A DNA stretch of 7,362 nucleotides from an uncultured Christensenellaceae bacterium (GTDB taxonomy: Bacteria; Bacillota; Clostridia; Christensenellales; UBA1242), in NCBI GenBank assembly GCA_949902685.1, contig CATLDS010000023.1, positions 1-7,362 of the forward strand, read 5' to 3'. The translations under genes were made by a program, and so were the position numbers. The first letter of the stretch is position 1, and every line of letters begins with the position of its first letter. Shown here in pieces: positions 1-7,362 of this stretch. The notes below the pieces were generated by a model, which was not told the origin of the DNA, did not search any database, and saw only the letters and a program-made list of their open reading frames with translations.

Positions 1-1721
<1,721 letters not shown>

Positions 1722-1729
1722 TAACAACA

Positions 1730-1735
1730 CTCCTT
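1730..1735 (-). promoter_or_regulatory. Ribosome binding site that fixes the start of the CYTH-like gene
   Basis: AAGGAG on the minus strand, 8 nt before the ATG at 1721-1719. An in-frame GTG at 1730-1728 shares its first base with this site, so it cannot use it. The site therefore favours the shorter, 204-residue product. Confidence 0.75.
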
Positions 1736-1781
1736 AACTATACTTCTCAGTATTTTGTCTATCTGTTAAAAGTTAGTTACC

Positions 1782-1798
1782 TATAAAATATTTTTATA
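1782..1798. repeat. AT-only inverted repeat
   Basis: TATAAAA and TTTTATA form a perfect 7-bp dyad around a 3-nt centre, in the queA/CYTH-like gene spacer. The stem has no GC pair, so as RNA it would be weak. It could be a protein-binding dyad, or simply chance in an AT-rich spacer. No function is claimed. Confidence 0.45.
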
Positions 1799-1821
1799 AA
1801 TTTGAGACATAAAAAGAGCGC

Positions 1822-2853
1822 TCACATAATAAACATACTGTCGCCGAAACTGAAGAAACGATAACTATTCTCTACTGCAGTCTCGTATAAATTCATTGTA
1901 TTCTCGTACCCTGCGAATGCACTCACAAGCATTATGAGTGTACTCTTCGGCAAATGAAAATTCGTGATAAGTGCATCGACAATTTTGAATTTATACGGCG
2001 GATAGATAAATATACTAGTATCTCCTTCGCTAGCCTCGAGTGGCACACCTTTCATCGCAACTGTCTCAAGAGTTCGTACACTCGTAGTACCCACTGCAAT
2101 AATTCGTCTATTTTCAATCTTGGCTTTATTGATTTTATCGGCTACTTCTTGACTAAGGCGATAATGCTCGGTATGCATATCGTGTTTAGTAATATCTTCT
2201 TCCTTACAAGGACGGAATGTACCCAACCCTACATCAAGGGTAAGTTCTAATATCTCTACTCCCATATCTTGTATTTTCTTCAAAAGTTCTGGCGTGAAAT
2301 GCAATCCTGCTGTTGGTGCTGCTGCACTGCCTTCTATCTTATTGTACACCGTCTGGTAGCGTTCTTTGTCTTTTAATTTCTCATGAATATAATGTGGTAA
2401 TGGCATTGAACCAACACGGTTCAAAATATCTTCAAACACACCATTATAGATAAATCTAACCACTCTATTTCCATCGGGTAAAATCTCTAATAGTTCACAT
2501 TTTAATTCGTCACTTATATTCAAAATATTGCCAACTTTTACTCGTTTGCCCGGCTTTAATAAGACTTCCCAATCGGTAAGATTATGTCTCTTCAGTAGCA
2601 ATATCTCTACACTAGCACCCGTGTCTTTATGAGCCATTAAGCGAGCGGGCAACACTCGTGTATTATTGACCACTAAGACATCACCTTTATGCAAAAAATC
2701 TGTGATATCTTTGAACTGACGATGAAATGTATCTTTCGTCTTTCTATCGAACACGAATAGCCTACTCTCGTCCCGTTTCTCTAGCGGAGTCTGTGCTATC
2801 AAATTCTCTGGAAGATGATAGTCATAGGTTGACAGTTTCTTATAATCTATCAT
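1822..2853 (-). CDS. queA: S-adenosylmethionine:tRNA ribosyltransferase-isomerase
   Basis: QueA moves the ribosyl moiety of SAM onto preQ1 in tRNA and rearranges it to epoxyqueuosine, the step after Tgt in queuosine synthesis. At 343 residues it is full length. Family landmarks in order: [19 protein letters not shown] near 10-28, [10 protein letters not shown] at 63-72, [13 protein letters not shown] at 175-187, DVGLGTFRP at 207-215, HDMHTEHY at 224-231, [10 protein letters not shown] at 254-263, [17 protein letters not shown] at 297-313, and a C-terminal [12 protein letters not shown] at 331-342. Nothing key appears to be missing. The ATG overlaps the ruvB stop in an ATGA arrangement, with GGAG 7 nt ahead inside ruvB, so translation is likely coupled to ruvB. 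The stop is followed by the only sizeable gap in the cluster. Confidence 0.98.
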   Translation of the reverse strand: MIDYKKLSTYDYHLPENLIAQTPLEKRDESRLFVFDRKTKDTFHRQFKDITDFLHKGDVLVVNNTRVLPARLMAHKDTGASVEILLLKRHNLTDWEVLLKPGKRVKVGNILNISDELKCELLEILPDGNRVVRFIYNGVFEDILNRVGSMPLPHYIHEKLKDKERYQTVYNKIEGSAAAPTAGLHFTPELLKKIQDMGVEILELTLDVGLGTFRPCKEEDITKHDMHTEHYRLSQEVADKINKAKIENRRIIAVGTTSVRTLETVAMKGVPLEASEGDTSIFIYPPYKFKIVDALITNFHLPKSTLIMLVSAFAGYENTMNLYETAVENSYRFFSFGDSMFIM

Positions 2854-3893
2854 TCTTTATCTCCATTATTTTCTTCTGGAAGTTGAAGAGACTTTGGTAC
2901 TGACAGACCAAAATGTTCATATGCCAGTCGTGTCACCATTCTACCCCTATTAGTACGCATAACGAAACCGATTTGCAATAGATACGGCTCGACTACATCT
3001 TCGATAGTGGAAACCTCTTCATTGGTTGTCGCAGACAATGTCTCAAGGCCTACTGGCCCACCTCCAAACTTCTGTATCATTGACATTAATACTCGCTTGT
3101 CCACATAGTCTAGACCCAAGTCGTCTATATCCATGAGACTCAAAGCTCGCTTAGCATCTGCGATAGTAATTCTATCTTTGTCTTCCACCTGCACATAATC
3201 ACGAACTCGACGAAGAATTCTATTCGCAATACGCGGTGTGCCACGACTACGTTTGGCTATCTCAATAGTAGCATCTTCATCTATATACACCTTCAATATA
3301 TCTGCAGAACGAGTAACTATTTTTGCAATTTCTTCTACCGAATACAACTCTAATCTACATGAAATGCCAAATCGGTCTCTTAGCGGACTAGATAAATTAC
3401 CCGCCTTAGTAGTAGCACCAATTAATGTGAATGGCTGAACTTTTAGTCGCATACTTCTAGCACTAGGCCCTTTACCAACAATGAAATCTAATGCATAATC
3501 CTCCATAGCAGGATAAAGTATCTCTTCAACCGACTTAGAAATCCTATGTATCTCGTCGATAAATAGTACATCATTAGCATTGAGATTAGTAAGAATTGCA
3601 GCAAGGTCGGCAGCATTCTCAATGCTTGGCCCACTAGTAATCTTGATTTGACTACCAATTTCGTTAGCTATGATATGGCTAAGTGTAGTTTTACCTAGTC
3701 CGGGTGGTCCGTATAGAAGGACATGGTCTAGCGACTCTTTTCTTTTCTTCGCAGCAGTAATATAAACCTTGAGATTAGATTTAATCTTCTCTTGACCTAC
3801 ATATTCATCGAAAGACAATGGTCGAAGTTTATTCTCCACTTCGACATCACTCATATTTTTCGTACTAGATATAAATCTATCTCTCTCTTCCAT
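2850..3893 (-). CDS. ruvB: Holliday junction branch migration ATPase RuvB
   Basis: RuvB is the AAA+ hexameric motor that pumps DNA through the RuvA-bound Holliday junction during recombinational repair. The 347-residue product is full length. Visible parts: the [11 protein letters not shown] entry at 24-34, Walker [10 protein letters not shown] at 62-70, Walker B VLFIDEIH at 109-116, sensor 1 LIGATT at 157-162, the arginine-finger region PLRDRFG at 170-176, and sensor 2 [12 protein letters not shown] at 218-229. The C-terminal winged helix carries [13 protein letters not shown] at 307-319 and LAYEHFG at 323-329. The N-terminus has a short extra acidic and polar stretch, common in the family. 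The start has AAAGGGAG about 5 nt upstream, beginning right at the methyltransferase stop. In many clostridia ruvB directly follows ruvA; here a methyltransferase gene intervenes. Confidence 0.99.
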   Translation of the reverse strand: MEERDRFISSTKNMSDVEVENKLRPLSFDEYVGQEKIKSNLKVYITAAKKRKESLDHVLLYGPPGLGKTTLSHIIANEIGSQIKITSGPSIENAADLAAILTNLNANDVLFIDEIHRISKSVEEILYPAMEDYALDFIVGKGPSARSMRLKVQPFTLIGATTKAGNLSSPLRDRFGISCRLELYSVEEIAKIVTRSADILKVYIDEDATIEIAKRSRGTPRIANRILRRVRDYVQVEDKDRITIADAKRALSLMDIDDLGLDYVDKRVLMSMIQKFGGGPVGLETLSATTNEEVSTIEDVVEPYLLQIGFVMRTNRGRMVTRLAYEHFGLSVPKSLQLPEENNGDKE

Positions 3894-3905
3894 ACTATCT
3901 CCCTT

Positions 3906-4586
3906 TTATTCTTTTGTTCCTTGCCACACTGCTAAAAATTCTTTCTGCCATAAAACCTTACATTCAACAAGCCCTGCATTTTTAAGTAATTTAAAATTGT
4001 CTGCAAGCGTTTCAGGATCATCTTCTTCTGCGAGCAGGTCTAGCCAATTTTGAGTTTCTTGTTCGTTAAAAGTCTCCAACAACCTTAATTTTTGAACTTC
4101 ATAAAAATGCTCGATTTCTTCTTGATTATTTCCTTTAATATAATCAAATGTTATATACTGACCACCCTTTTTTAAGTGAGAAATAATGTTGTTGATAGCT
4201 TTTTGCTTATTTTTAAATCCGTGTATATTATGAATACCTAAACTTGAAATTATTATGTCAAATTCGTCAAGTGTTTGCATTTTTTCTTCATCGCAAACAT
4301 CAGTTTCTAAAACAACGAAATTATAATCTTTCATTCTCTGTTTTGCTATCTCTAACATTTCAGTGGAGAAATCGACACCTGTAAACTCGGCATGTGGATA
4401 TCTTTTAGCCACCTTTTCGGTTAAAATACCTGTTCCACAGCAAATATCTAATATTTTAAGATTCTTCTTTCTAGTTTTAATACATTCCACTAGATAATCT
4501 AAGGGTTCGTCAAAACAAATATTCACTGCTCGGCTAGTGAACTCATATTCATTCGCTTCATTATCAAAAGTCTGTTTAATATTCAT
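3906..4586 (-). CDS. Class I SAM-dependent methyltransferase, substrate unknown
   Basis: A 226-residue soluble protein with a Rossmann-type methyltransferase domain. Motif I is ILDICCGTG at 45-53, the post-I acidic strand is GVDFSTEMLEIAKQR at 70-84 (Asp72 should bind the SAM ribose), motif II lies around VLETDVCDE at 92-100, and DIIISSLGIHNI at 110-121 followed by LKKGGQYITFDYI at 138-150 forms motifs IV and V. The double Cys in motif I is also found in UbiE/MenG-type enzymes, but the C-terminal half is not recognisably UbiE, and I cannot name a substrate. A 12-nt gap lies on each side. AAGGG starts 1 nt after the ruvA stop and stands 7 nt from the ATG. Leucine is encoded by TTA in 11 of 22 cases, against 4 of the first 20 leucines in ruvB, which hints at a different origin. 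The position inside ruvA-ruvB implies co-expression, not necessarily a role in recombination. Confidence 0.93.
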   Translation of the reverse strand: MNIKQTFDNEANEYEFTSRAVNICFDEPLDYLVECIKTRKKNLKILDICCGTGILTEKVAKRYPHAEFTGVDFSTEMLEIAKQRMKDYNFVVLETDVCDEEKMQTLDEFDIIISSLGIHNIHGFKNKQKAINNIISHLKKGGQYITFDYIKGNNQEEIEHFYEVQKLRLLETFNEQETQNWLDLLAEEDDPETLADNFKLLKNAGLVECKVLWQKEFLAVWQGTKE

Positions 4587-4598
4587 TAATATACCCTT

Positions 4599-5195
4599 CT
4601 ATCCCATATTGTGTAGCACTTTTGCTACTATCTGCTCGGCTGTGTCAGTGTCGACAGCACATTCACGAGCAAGTTCGGTCGCTCTATTCTTCGATAGTCC
4701 TAATGTCGTCAGTACCGCCACAGCATCTTCTATCGCCATATTGTTCTTCGCCGTATCCTTAAATACATTTTCATTAGGAAGAATGTAATCAAATGGTTTA
4801 ATCTTATCTTTTAGTTCGAGTATTATTCGCTCGGCTATCTTCTTTCCTATACCCTTACAACTAGCGATAACTTTAGTGTCTTCATTGATGATACTGCTGA
4901 CAATCGAACTCATACGCTCAGCTGATAATATTTGAATAGCTGTTTTGCTACCCACTCCACTAACTGTAATGAGTTGAAGAAAGAGTTTCTTCTCCTCTGG
5001 ACTCACAAAACCATATAATGACATCTCATCTTCACGAACGTGCATATACGTATATATCTTCACTTCCTCATCTAGATTAGGAAGATTGATCATACAACTA
5101 TTAGTGCAAAGAATTTGAAAACCGACACCACCACACTCAACAGTAATCGTGTCATAATCTTTATCTCTTAAAATACCTCTAATAAAATTAATCAT
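4599..5195 (-). CDS. ruvA: Holliday junction DNA-binding protein RuvA
   Basis: RuvA tetramers hold the four-way junction in a square-planar form and load RuvB. The 198-residue product is normal length. Domain I (OB fold) spans about 1-62 and starts MINFIRGIL. It contains the acidic pin Glu55-Asp56 in VREDEMSLYGF, which keeps duplex ends apart. Domain II has two helix-hairpin-helix motifs, around SGVGSKTAIQIL at 79-90 and KGIGKKIAERIILEL at 114-128. Domain III, which contacts RuvB, covers about 152-197 after a linker (EDAVAVLTTLGLSKNRATEL at 156-175). The ATG has AAAGGA about 6 nt upstream, and that site begins at the TAA stop of the flavoprotein gene, suggesting coupled translation. All parts needed for function look intact. 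Confidence 0.98.
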   Translation of the reverse strand: MINFIRGILRDKDYDTITVECGGVGFQILCTNSCMINLPNLDEEVKIYTYMHVREDEMSLYGFVSPEEKKLFLQLITVSGVGSKTAIQILSAERMSSIVSSIINEDTKVIASCKGIGKKIAERIILELKDKIKPFDYILPNENVFKDTAKNNMAIEDAVAVLTTLGLSKNRATELARECAVDTDTAEQIVAKVLHNMG

Positions 5196-5204
5196 AATTT
5201 TCCT

Positions 5205-5732
5205 TTATATCTTTAACCCTAATAAATATGCTTGGGATAATTGTTCTCCCGTTATATCGTTCGATTCGTCCGTGTTCTCACCATATACTATTTGCTTAAT
5301 ATTAGTTAAACCTAGATTTTTTAATGAACGGATTAACCCTTTGACAGACTCATCAATAAATTTTTTATCATCCTGATAGCAACTGGCGATTATGTATACA
5401 TCTTTATCGTCTAGATTAGTATATAACGGATACATTCTATCGATAAATGTCTTTAACTGACCACTCATCTCTCCAAAATATATTGGTGTGGCGAATACTA
5501 AAACATCTGCTTCCTTAATGTATGGATATATTGAATTCATATCGTCCTTTTGCACACAGTCGCCGTAATTATAACAATCTCTACAAGCGATACAAAAATT
5601 GAGTTTAATATCGCGGATATTTATTCTTTTAACGATATTTGCTCGTTCAATACATCCACGTTCAAACTCATCACAAAGTTTATTTGAATTACCTTTTCTC
5701 ATACTGGATGAGATAATCACCACTTTCTTCAA
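5205..5732 (-). CDS. Flavodoxin-fold NAD(P)H-dependent oxidoreductase / iron-sulfur flavoprotein-like
   Basis: A 175-residue protein of the NADPH-dependent FMN reductase / iron-sulfur flavoprotein group. The first strand and phosphate loop KVVIISSSMRKGNSNKL (3-19) should hold FMN phosphate. ATPIYFGEMSGQLKTFIDR (81-99) is the second flavin-contact region typical of the family. Cysteines 47, 50, 53 and 59 form CX2CX2CX5C, followed by KDDM at 62-65. This compact motif resembles the cluster-binding region of archaeal and clostridial iron-sulfur flavoproteins, so a 4Fe-4S cluster is possible. The start is TTG at 5732: it has AAGGAG 5 nt upstream and preserves the first beta strand, while the next Met (residue 11) would delete it. 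It sits between ruvC and ruvA with 9-nt gaps on each side. The electron acceptor is unknown; general redox or detoxification roles are usual for the family. Confidence 0.93.
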   Translation of the reverse strand: MKKVVIISSSMRKGNSNKLCDEFERGCIERANIVKRINIRDIKLNFCIACRDCYNYGDCVQKDDMNSIYPYIKEADVLVFATPIYFGEMSGQLKTFIDRMYPLYTNLDDKDVYIIASCYQDDKKFIDESVKGLIRSLKNLGLTNIKQIVYGENTDESNDITGEQLSQAYLLGLKI

Positions 5733-5737
5733 ATTGT

Positions 5738-5743
5738 CTCCTT
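5738..5743 (-). promoter_or_regulatory. Ribosome binding site supporting a TTG start
   Basis: AAGGAG on the minus strand, 5 nt before the TTG at 5732-5730 of the flavoprotein gene. It overlaps the TAA stop of ruvC (TAAGGAG). A ribosome ending ruvC is already over the site, which should help a weak TTG start. Confidence 0.75.
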
Positions 5744-6227
5744 ACATACTATTATCACTCATTGCACTGCTGGTCTGCATATGACATAATCCTACTGCTA
5801 ATGCATCGGCGGCATCGTCTGGCTTAGGTACAGCAGATAAACCTAATATATTTTTTACCATGAATTGTACTTGCTTTTTCTCTGCTCTACCATTGCCTGT
5901 TAGTGCTTGCTTAATCTGTAATGGTGTATATTCAAATAGATTATCCGTGTATTGTTTACACGCAGTAATTAGTACTCCTCTGGCCTCTGCTACTGGTATA
6001 CCTGTAGTGATATTGGTATTATAAAACAATTCTTCAAATGCTACTTGGTCTGGTTTAAATGTTTCCATCAGTTCACAAGTTGCTTGGTATATAGTCATCA
6101 GTCTACTACTAATTTTCATGGTTTTAGGCGTAGTAATAACACCATAATCCACCACCTTGCACCCATTGGTCTCGATTATGCCGTAACCTATAATATTGTA
6201 ACCCGGGTCTATACCCAAAATACGCAT
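5742..6227 (-). CDS. ruvC: Crossover junction endodeoxyribonuclease RuvC
   Basis: RuvC is the dimeric resolvase that nicks opposite strands of the Holliday junction processed by RuvAB. The 161-residue product is full length for Firmicutes. The RNase H-like fold is clear: GIDPGYNIIGYG at 5-16 carries Asp7, FEELFYNTN at 64-72 carries Glu65, and PKPDDAADALAVG at 134-146 carries Asp138 and Asp141. These match the E. coli catalytic quartet Asp7/Glu66/Asp138/Asp141. The basic strip TGNGRAEKKQVQ at 110-121 is also typical. The ATG has AGGAG 5 nt upstream, and the TAG stop of the previous gene is fused into that site. Here ruvC is not adjacent to ruvA: a flavoprotein gene of about 530 bases separates them. 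Nothing suggests loss of activity. Confidence 0.98.
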   Translation of the reverse strand: MRILGIDPGYNIIGYGIIETNGCKVVDYGVITTPKTMKISSRLMTIYQATCELMETFKPDQVAFEELFYNTNITTGIPVAEARGVLITACKQYTDNLFEYTPLQIKQALTGNGRAEKKQVQFMVKNILGLSAVPKPDDAADALAVGLCHMQTSSAMSDNSM

Positions 6228-6235
6228 ATGCTCTC

Positions 6236-6829
6236 CTATGCTATAGTCTGCAATTTAGTAATCAAATCATTAACTGTAGAGTACAATTCGCCGAACCTAG
6301 TATTGTCTTCCTCCACCTTATTTCTTTTAACATTGTAATCCGAAATTAATAGTTCTATCCTATCTAAAATAGTACGAATTAGTTTTACCTGCTGTTTATA
6401 TCCTTTTATCACTACAGCAGGAGTATTCTCATCCACAGTAGACTTAAATGCTTTACACAATTCACTTACGGCGTGCTTATACTCAGTTTTGAGTGAGCCA
6501 CATTCTTGCAATGCTAATTTATATTTTTTGCACGAATTAATAAAATCATTATTAACGCTATTCATCTGCGTATCAATTCGCTTAATTTTAGATTTATTCT
6601 TTGCATAAGCCTCTTCACGCTCACTTTTCTTGGCTGAAGAGATAGCAATTGTGATAGTGTTAATATCATTTTTGAAATCTATCATTTGCTCATAGTATGT
6701 AGTAAGATCTACCCTATCTTGCTCCGCCATAATTAAAGATGTATTGTACAACGAAAACAATGCTGACAGTTTGCTCCTATTGTCATTAAGTGCTCTAATT
6801 ATCTCTAGTTGTTTAGTATTAGTTTCCAT
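6236..6829 (-). CDS. Predicted coiled-coil protein of unknown function
   Basis: I do not recognise this 197-residue protein. It is rich in Lys, Glu, Asp, Asn and aliphatic residues, with a single proline (137), so it should be almost entirely helical. The long segments 1-60, 65-130 and 141-195 have heptad-like spacing and could form coiled coils or an antiparallel bundle, with ENTPAVV at 135-141 as a loop. Cysteines are at 100, 110 and 125. No signal peptide, membrane segment or catalytic motif is seen. The second of two tandem ATGs (6829) is preferred: GAGG at 6839-6836 lies 6 nt from it but only 3 nt from the ATG at 6832. It overlaps the end of yebC by 11 bases and ends 8 bases before ruvC, so it is an integral operon member. 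A structural or scaffolding role would fit, but that is a guess. Confidence 0.88.
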   Translation of the reverse strand: METNTKQLEIIRALNDNRSKLSALFSLYNTSLIMAEQDRVDLTTYYEQMIDFKNDINTITIAISSAKKSEREEAYAKNKSKIKRIDTQMNSVNNDFINSCKKYKLALQECGSLKTEYKHAVSELCKAFKSTVDENTPAVVIKGYKQQVKLIRTILDRIELLISDYNVKRNKVEEDNTRFGELYSTVNDLITKLQTIA

Positions 6830-7362
6830 CATTCTCCTCTAAATTGTATATCACATCAACAACATCATCACTGTCGTTGAGTTTGTCTATCATCTTATTG
6901 AACGTCTCTAACTGGTGTTCATCCAATGCAATATAATTCTGCGGTATCATCTCTACACCTGACGAAAGTATCGTATATCCCTCGTTCTCAAACGCTGATA
7001 CTAAATTGTTAACATTAGTAGCATTAGGCTCTACATACATAGTGAATACCTCATCGTCTTCGCAATCTAGTGCATCCATGTTGATTGCCAATTCCATAGC
7101 ACTGTCCGCATCGAACTTATCATTCTTCTCTACCACTACTACGCCCTTGTTATCAAACATATATGATACACATCCGCTTGAGCCTAGACTACCACCAAAT
7201 TTATCAAACGCATATTTTACATCACTACTAGTACGGTTCTTATTGTCAGTGAAACATTTAACAATAACTGCTACACCGCCTACACCATAACCTTCATAAG
7301 TCTGCTCAACGAAATTAGAATTATCAACTTCGCTATTCTTTTTAATGATATTATTAATCCTG
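6819..7362 (-). CDS. yebC: YebC/PmpR family protein, 5' end cut by window edge
   Basis: The family was long annotated as a transcriptional regulator; members of the YebC/TACO1 group have also been linked to translation of proline-rich stretches. The frame is open to the right edge (first whole codon at 7361-7359) and gives 180 residues, so roughly the first 60-70 of about 245 are missing. Landmarks from the first visible residue: TYEGYGVGGVAVIVKCFTDN (21-40), NRTSSDVKYAF (42-52), FGGSLGSSGCVSYMFDNKG (55-73), then the C-terminal domain with MELAINMDALD and FTMYVEPN and an acidic tail. The ATG at 7160 is an internal Met (SYMFDNKG), not a start. The usual GYGPxG loop reads GYGVGG here. Position directly ahead of ruvC is common in bacteria. 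The stop overlaps the start of the coiled-coil gene, so the two are probably translationally coupled. Confidence 0.95.
   Translation of the reverse strand, partial: RINNIIKKNSEVDNSNFVEQTYEGYGVGGVAVIVKCFTDNKNRTSSDVKYAFDKFGGSLGSSGCVSYMFDNKGVVVVEKNDKFDADSAMELAINMDALDCEDDEVFTMYVEPNATNVNNLVSAFENEGYTILSSGVEMIPQNYIALDEHQLETFNKMIDKLNDSDDVVDVIYNLEENDGN

Larger units (their letters stand above)
1722..1821. other. Longest intergenic gap (100 bp, between queA and the CYTH-like gene)
   Basis: This is the only non-coding stretch above about 12 bases in the window. It is very AT-rich. It holds an AT-only inverted repeat (1782-1798) and the ribosome binding site of the downstream gene. On the minus strand I looked for paired -35/-10 elements: TAGACA and TTAACA both occur upstream of TATAGT, but with spacers of about 13 and 21 nt, so neither makes a convincing sigma-A promoter. 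No GC-rich stem followed by a T run is present, so readthrough from queA into the CYTH-like gene and tgt is the simplest reading. Confidence 0.6.

Noticed and set aside
1722..1800. Sigma-A promoter in the gap before the CYTH-like gene
   Set aside because: Candidate -35 and -10 hexamers are spaced about 13 or 21 nt apart, not near 17, and the region is AT-rich enough to give chance matches.
1806..1830. Rho-independent terminator after queA (GAGCGCTC followed by T5)
   Set aside because: The palindrome has no room for a loop; a real hairpin would have only about three base pairs.
1954..2250. Plus-strand open frame inside queA
   Set aside because: Lies opposite conserved QueA motifs; no family similarity and no separate ribosome binding site that I trust.
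6045..6338. Plus-strand open frame across ruvC and the coiled-coil gene
   Set aside because: Antisense to two well-supported genes, with no domain recognisable.
6236..6832. ATG at 6832 as the start of the coiled-coil gene
   Set aside because: The GAGG site is only 3 nt away; the next ATG, at 6829, has a 6-nt spacer. The difference is one residue and not certain.
6819..7160. A short separate gene starting at the ATG at 7160
   Set aside because: The same frame continues upstream to the window edge and encodes the conserved YebC core, so this ATG is an internal methionine.
7006..7290. Open frame on the plus strand opposite yebC
   Set aside because: It is antisense to a clear YebC coding frame, is Ser/Thr-rich as reverse-strand shadows often are, and has no recognisable domain.

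Overview
The window is one gene-dense block in which every gene I can support lies on the minus strand, so transcription reads from the right edge to the left. In that order the genes are: yebC (5' end outside the window), a coiled-coil protein of unknown function, ruvC, a flavodoxin-fold iron-sulfur-type flavoprotein, ruvA, a class I SAM methyltransferase, ruvB, queA, a CYTH-like protein, and tgt (last few codons outside the window). The AT-rich composition, strong AAGGAG-type ribosome binding sites, a TTG start and the yebC-ruvC-ruvA-ruvB-queA-tgt order all suggest a low-GC Firmicute, most likely an anaerobic member of Clostridia. This is inferred from gene order and composition; no marker gene was compared.

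Right part (about 4599-7362): the yebC C-terminal two thirds encodes a YebC/PmpR-family protein. It overlaps a 197-residue, almost proline-free helical protein that I do not recognise. RuvC follows, then a small flavoprotein with four closely spaced cysteines, then RuvA. Spacers are about ten bases or fewer, and at most junctions the stop codon runs into the next ribosome binding site.

Middle (about 2850-4586): a methyltransferase of unknown substrate separates ruvA from ruvB. RuvA, RuvB and RuvC together form the Holliday-junction branch migration and resolution machinery, and all three look intact, with their catalytic residues present.

Left part (1-2853): ruvB overlaps queA by four bases. 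QueA and Tgt are the last-but-one modification step and the base-exchange step of queuosine tRNA modification. Between them lies a protein with the ExExK signature of CYTH phosphate-binding domains but a degenerate second half. The only non-coding stretch of any size is the 100 bases between queA and this gene. It contains an AT-only inverted repeat but no convincing promoter or terminator.

The backbone is a well-known clostridial operon. What is unusual is that four unrelated accessory genes sit in its junctions (yebC/ruvC, ruvC/ruvA, ruvA/ruvB, queA/tgt). I see no mobile element, CRISPR array, RNA gene or defence system. The most under-described genes are the coiled-coil protein and the CYTH-like protein.
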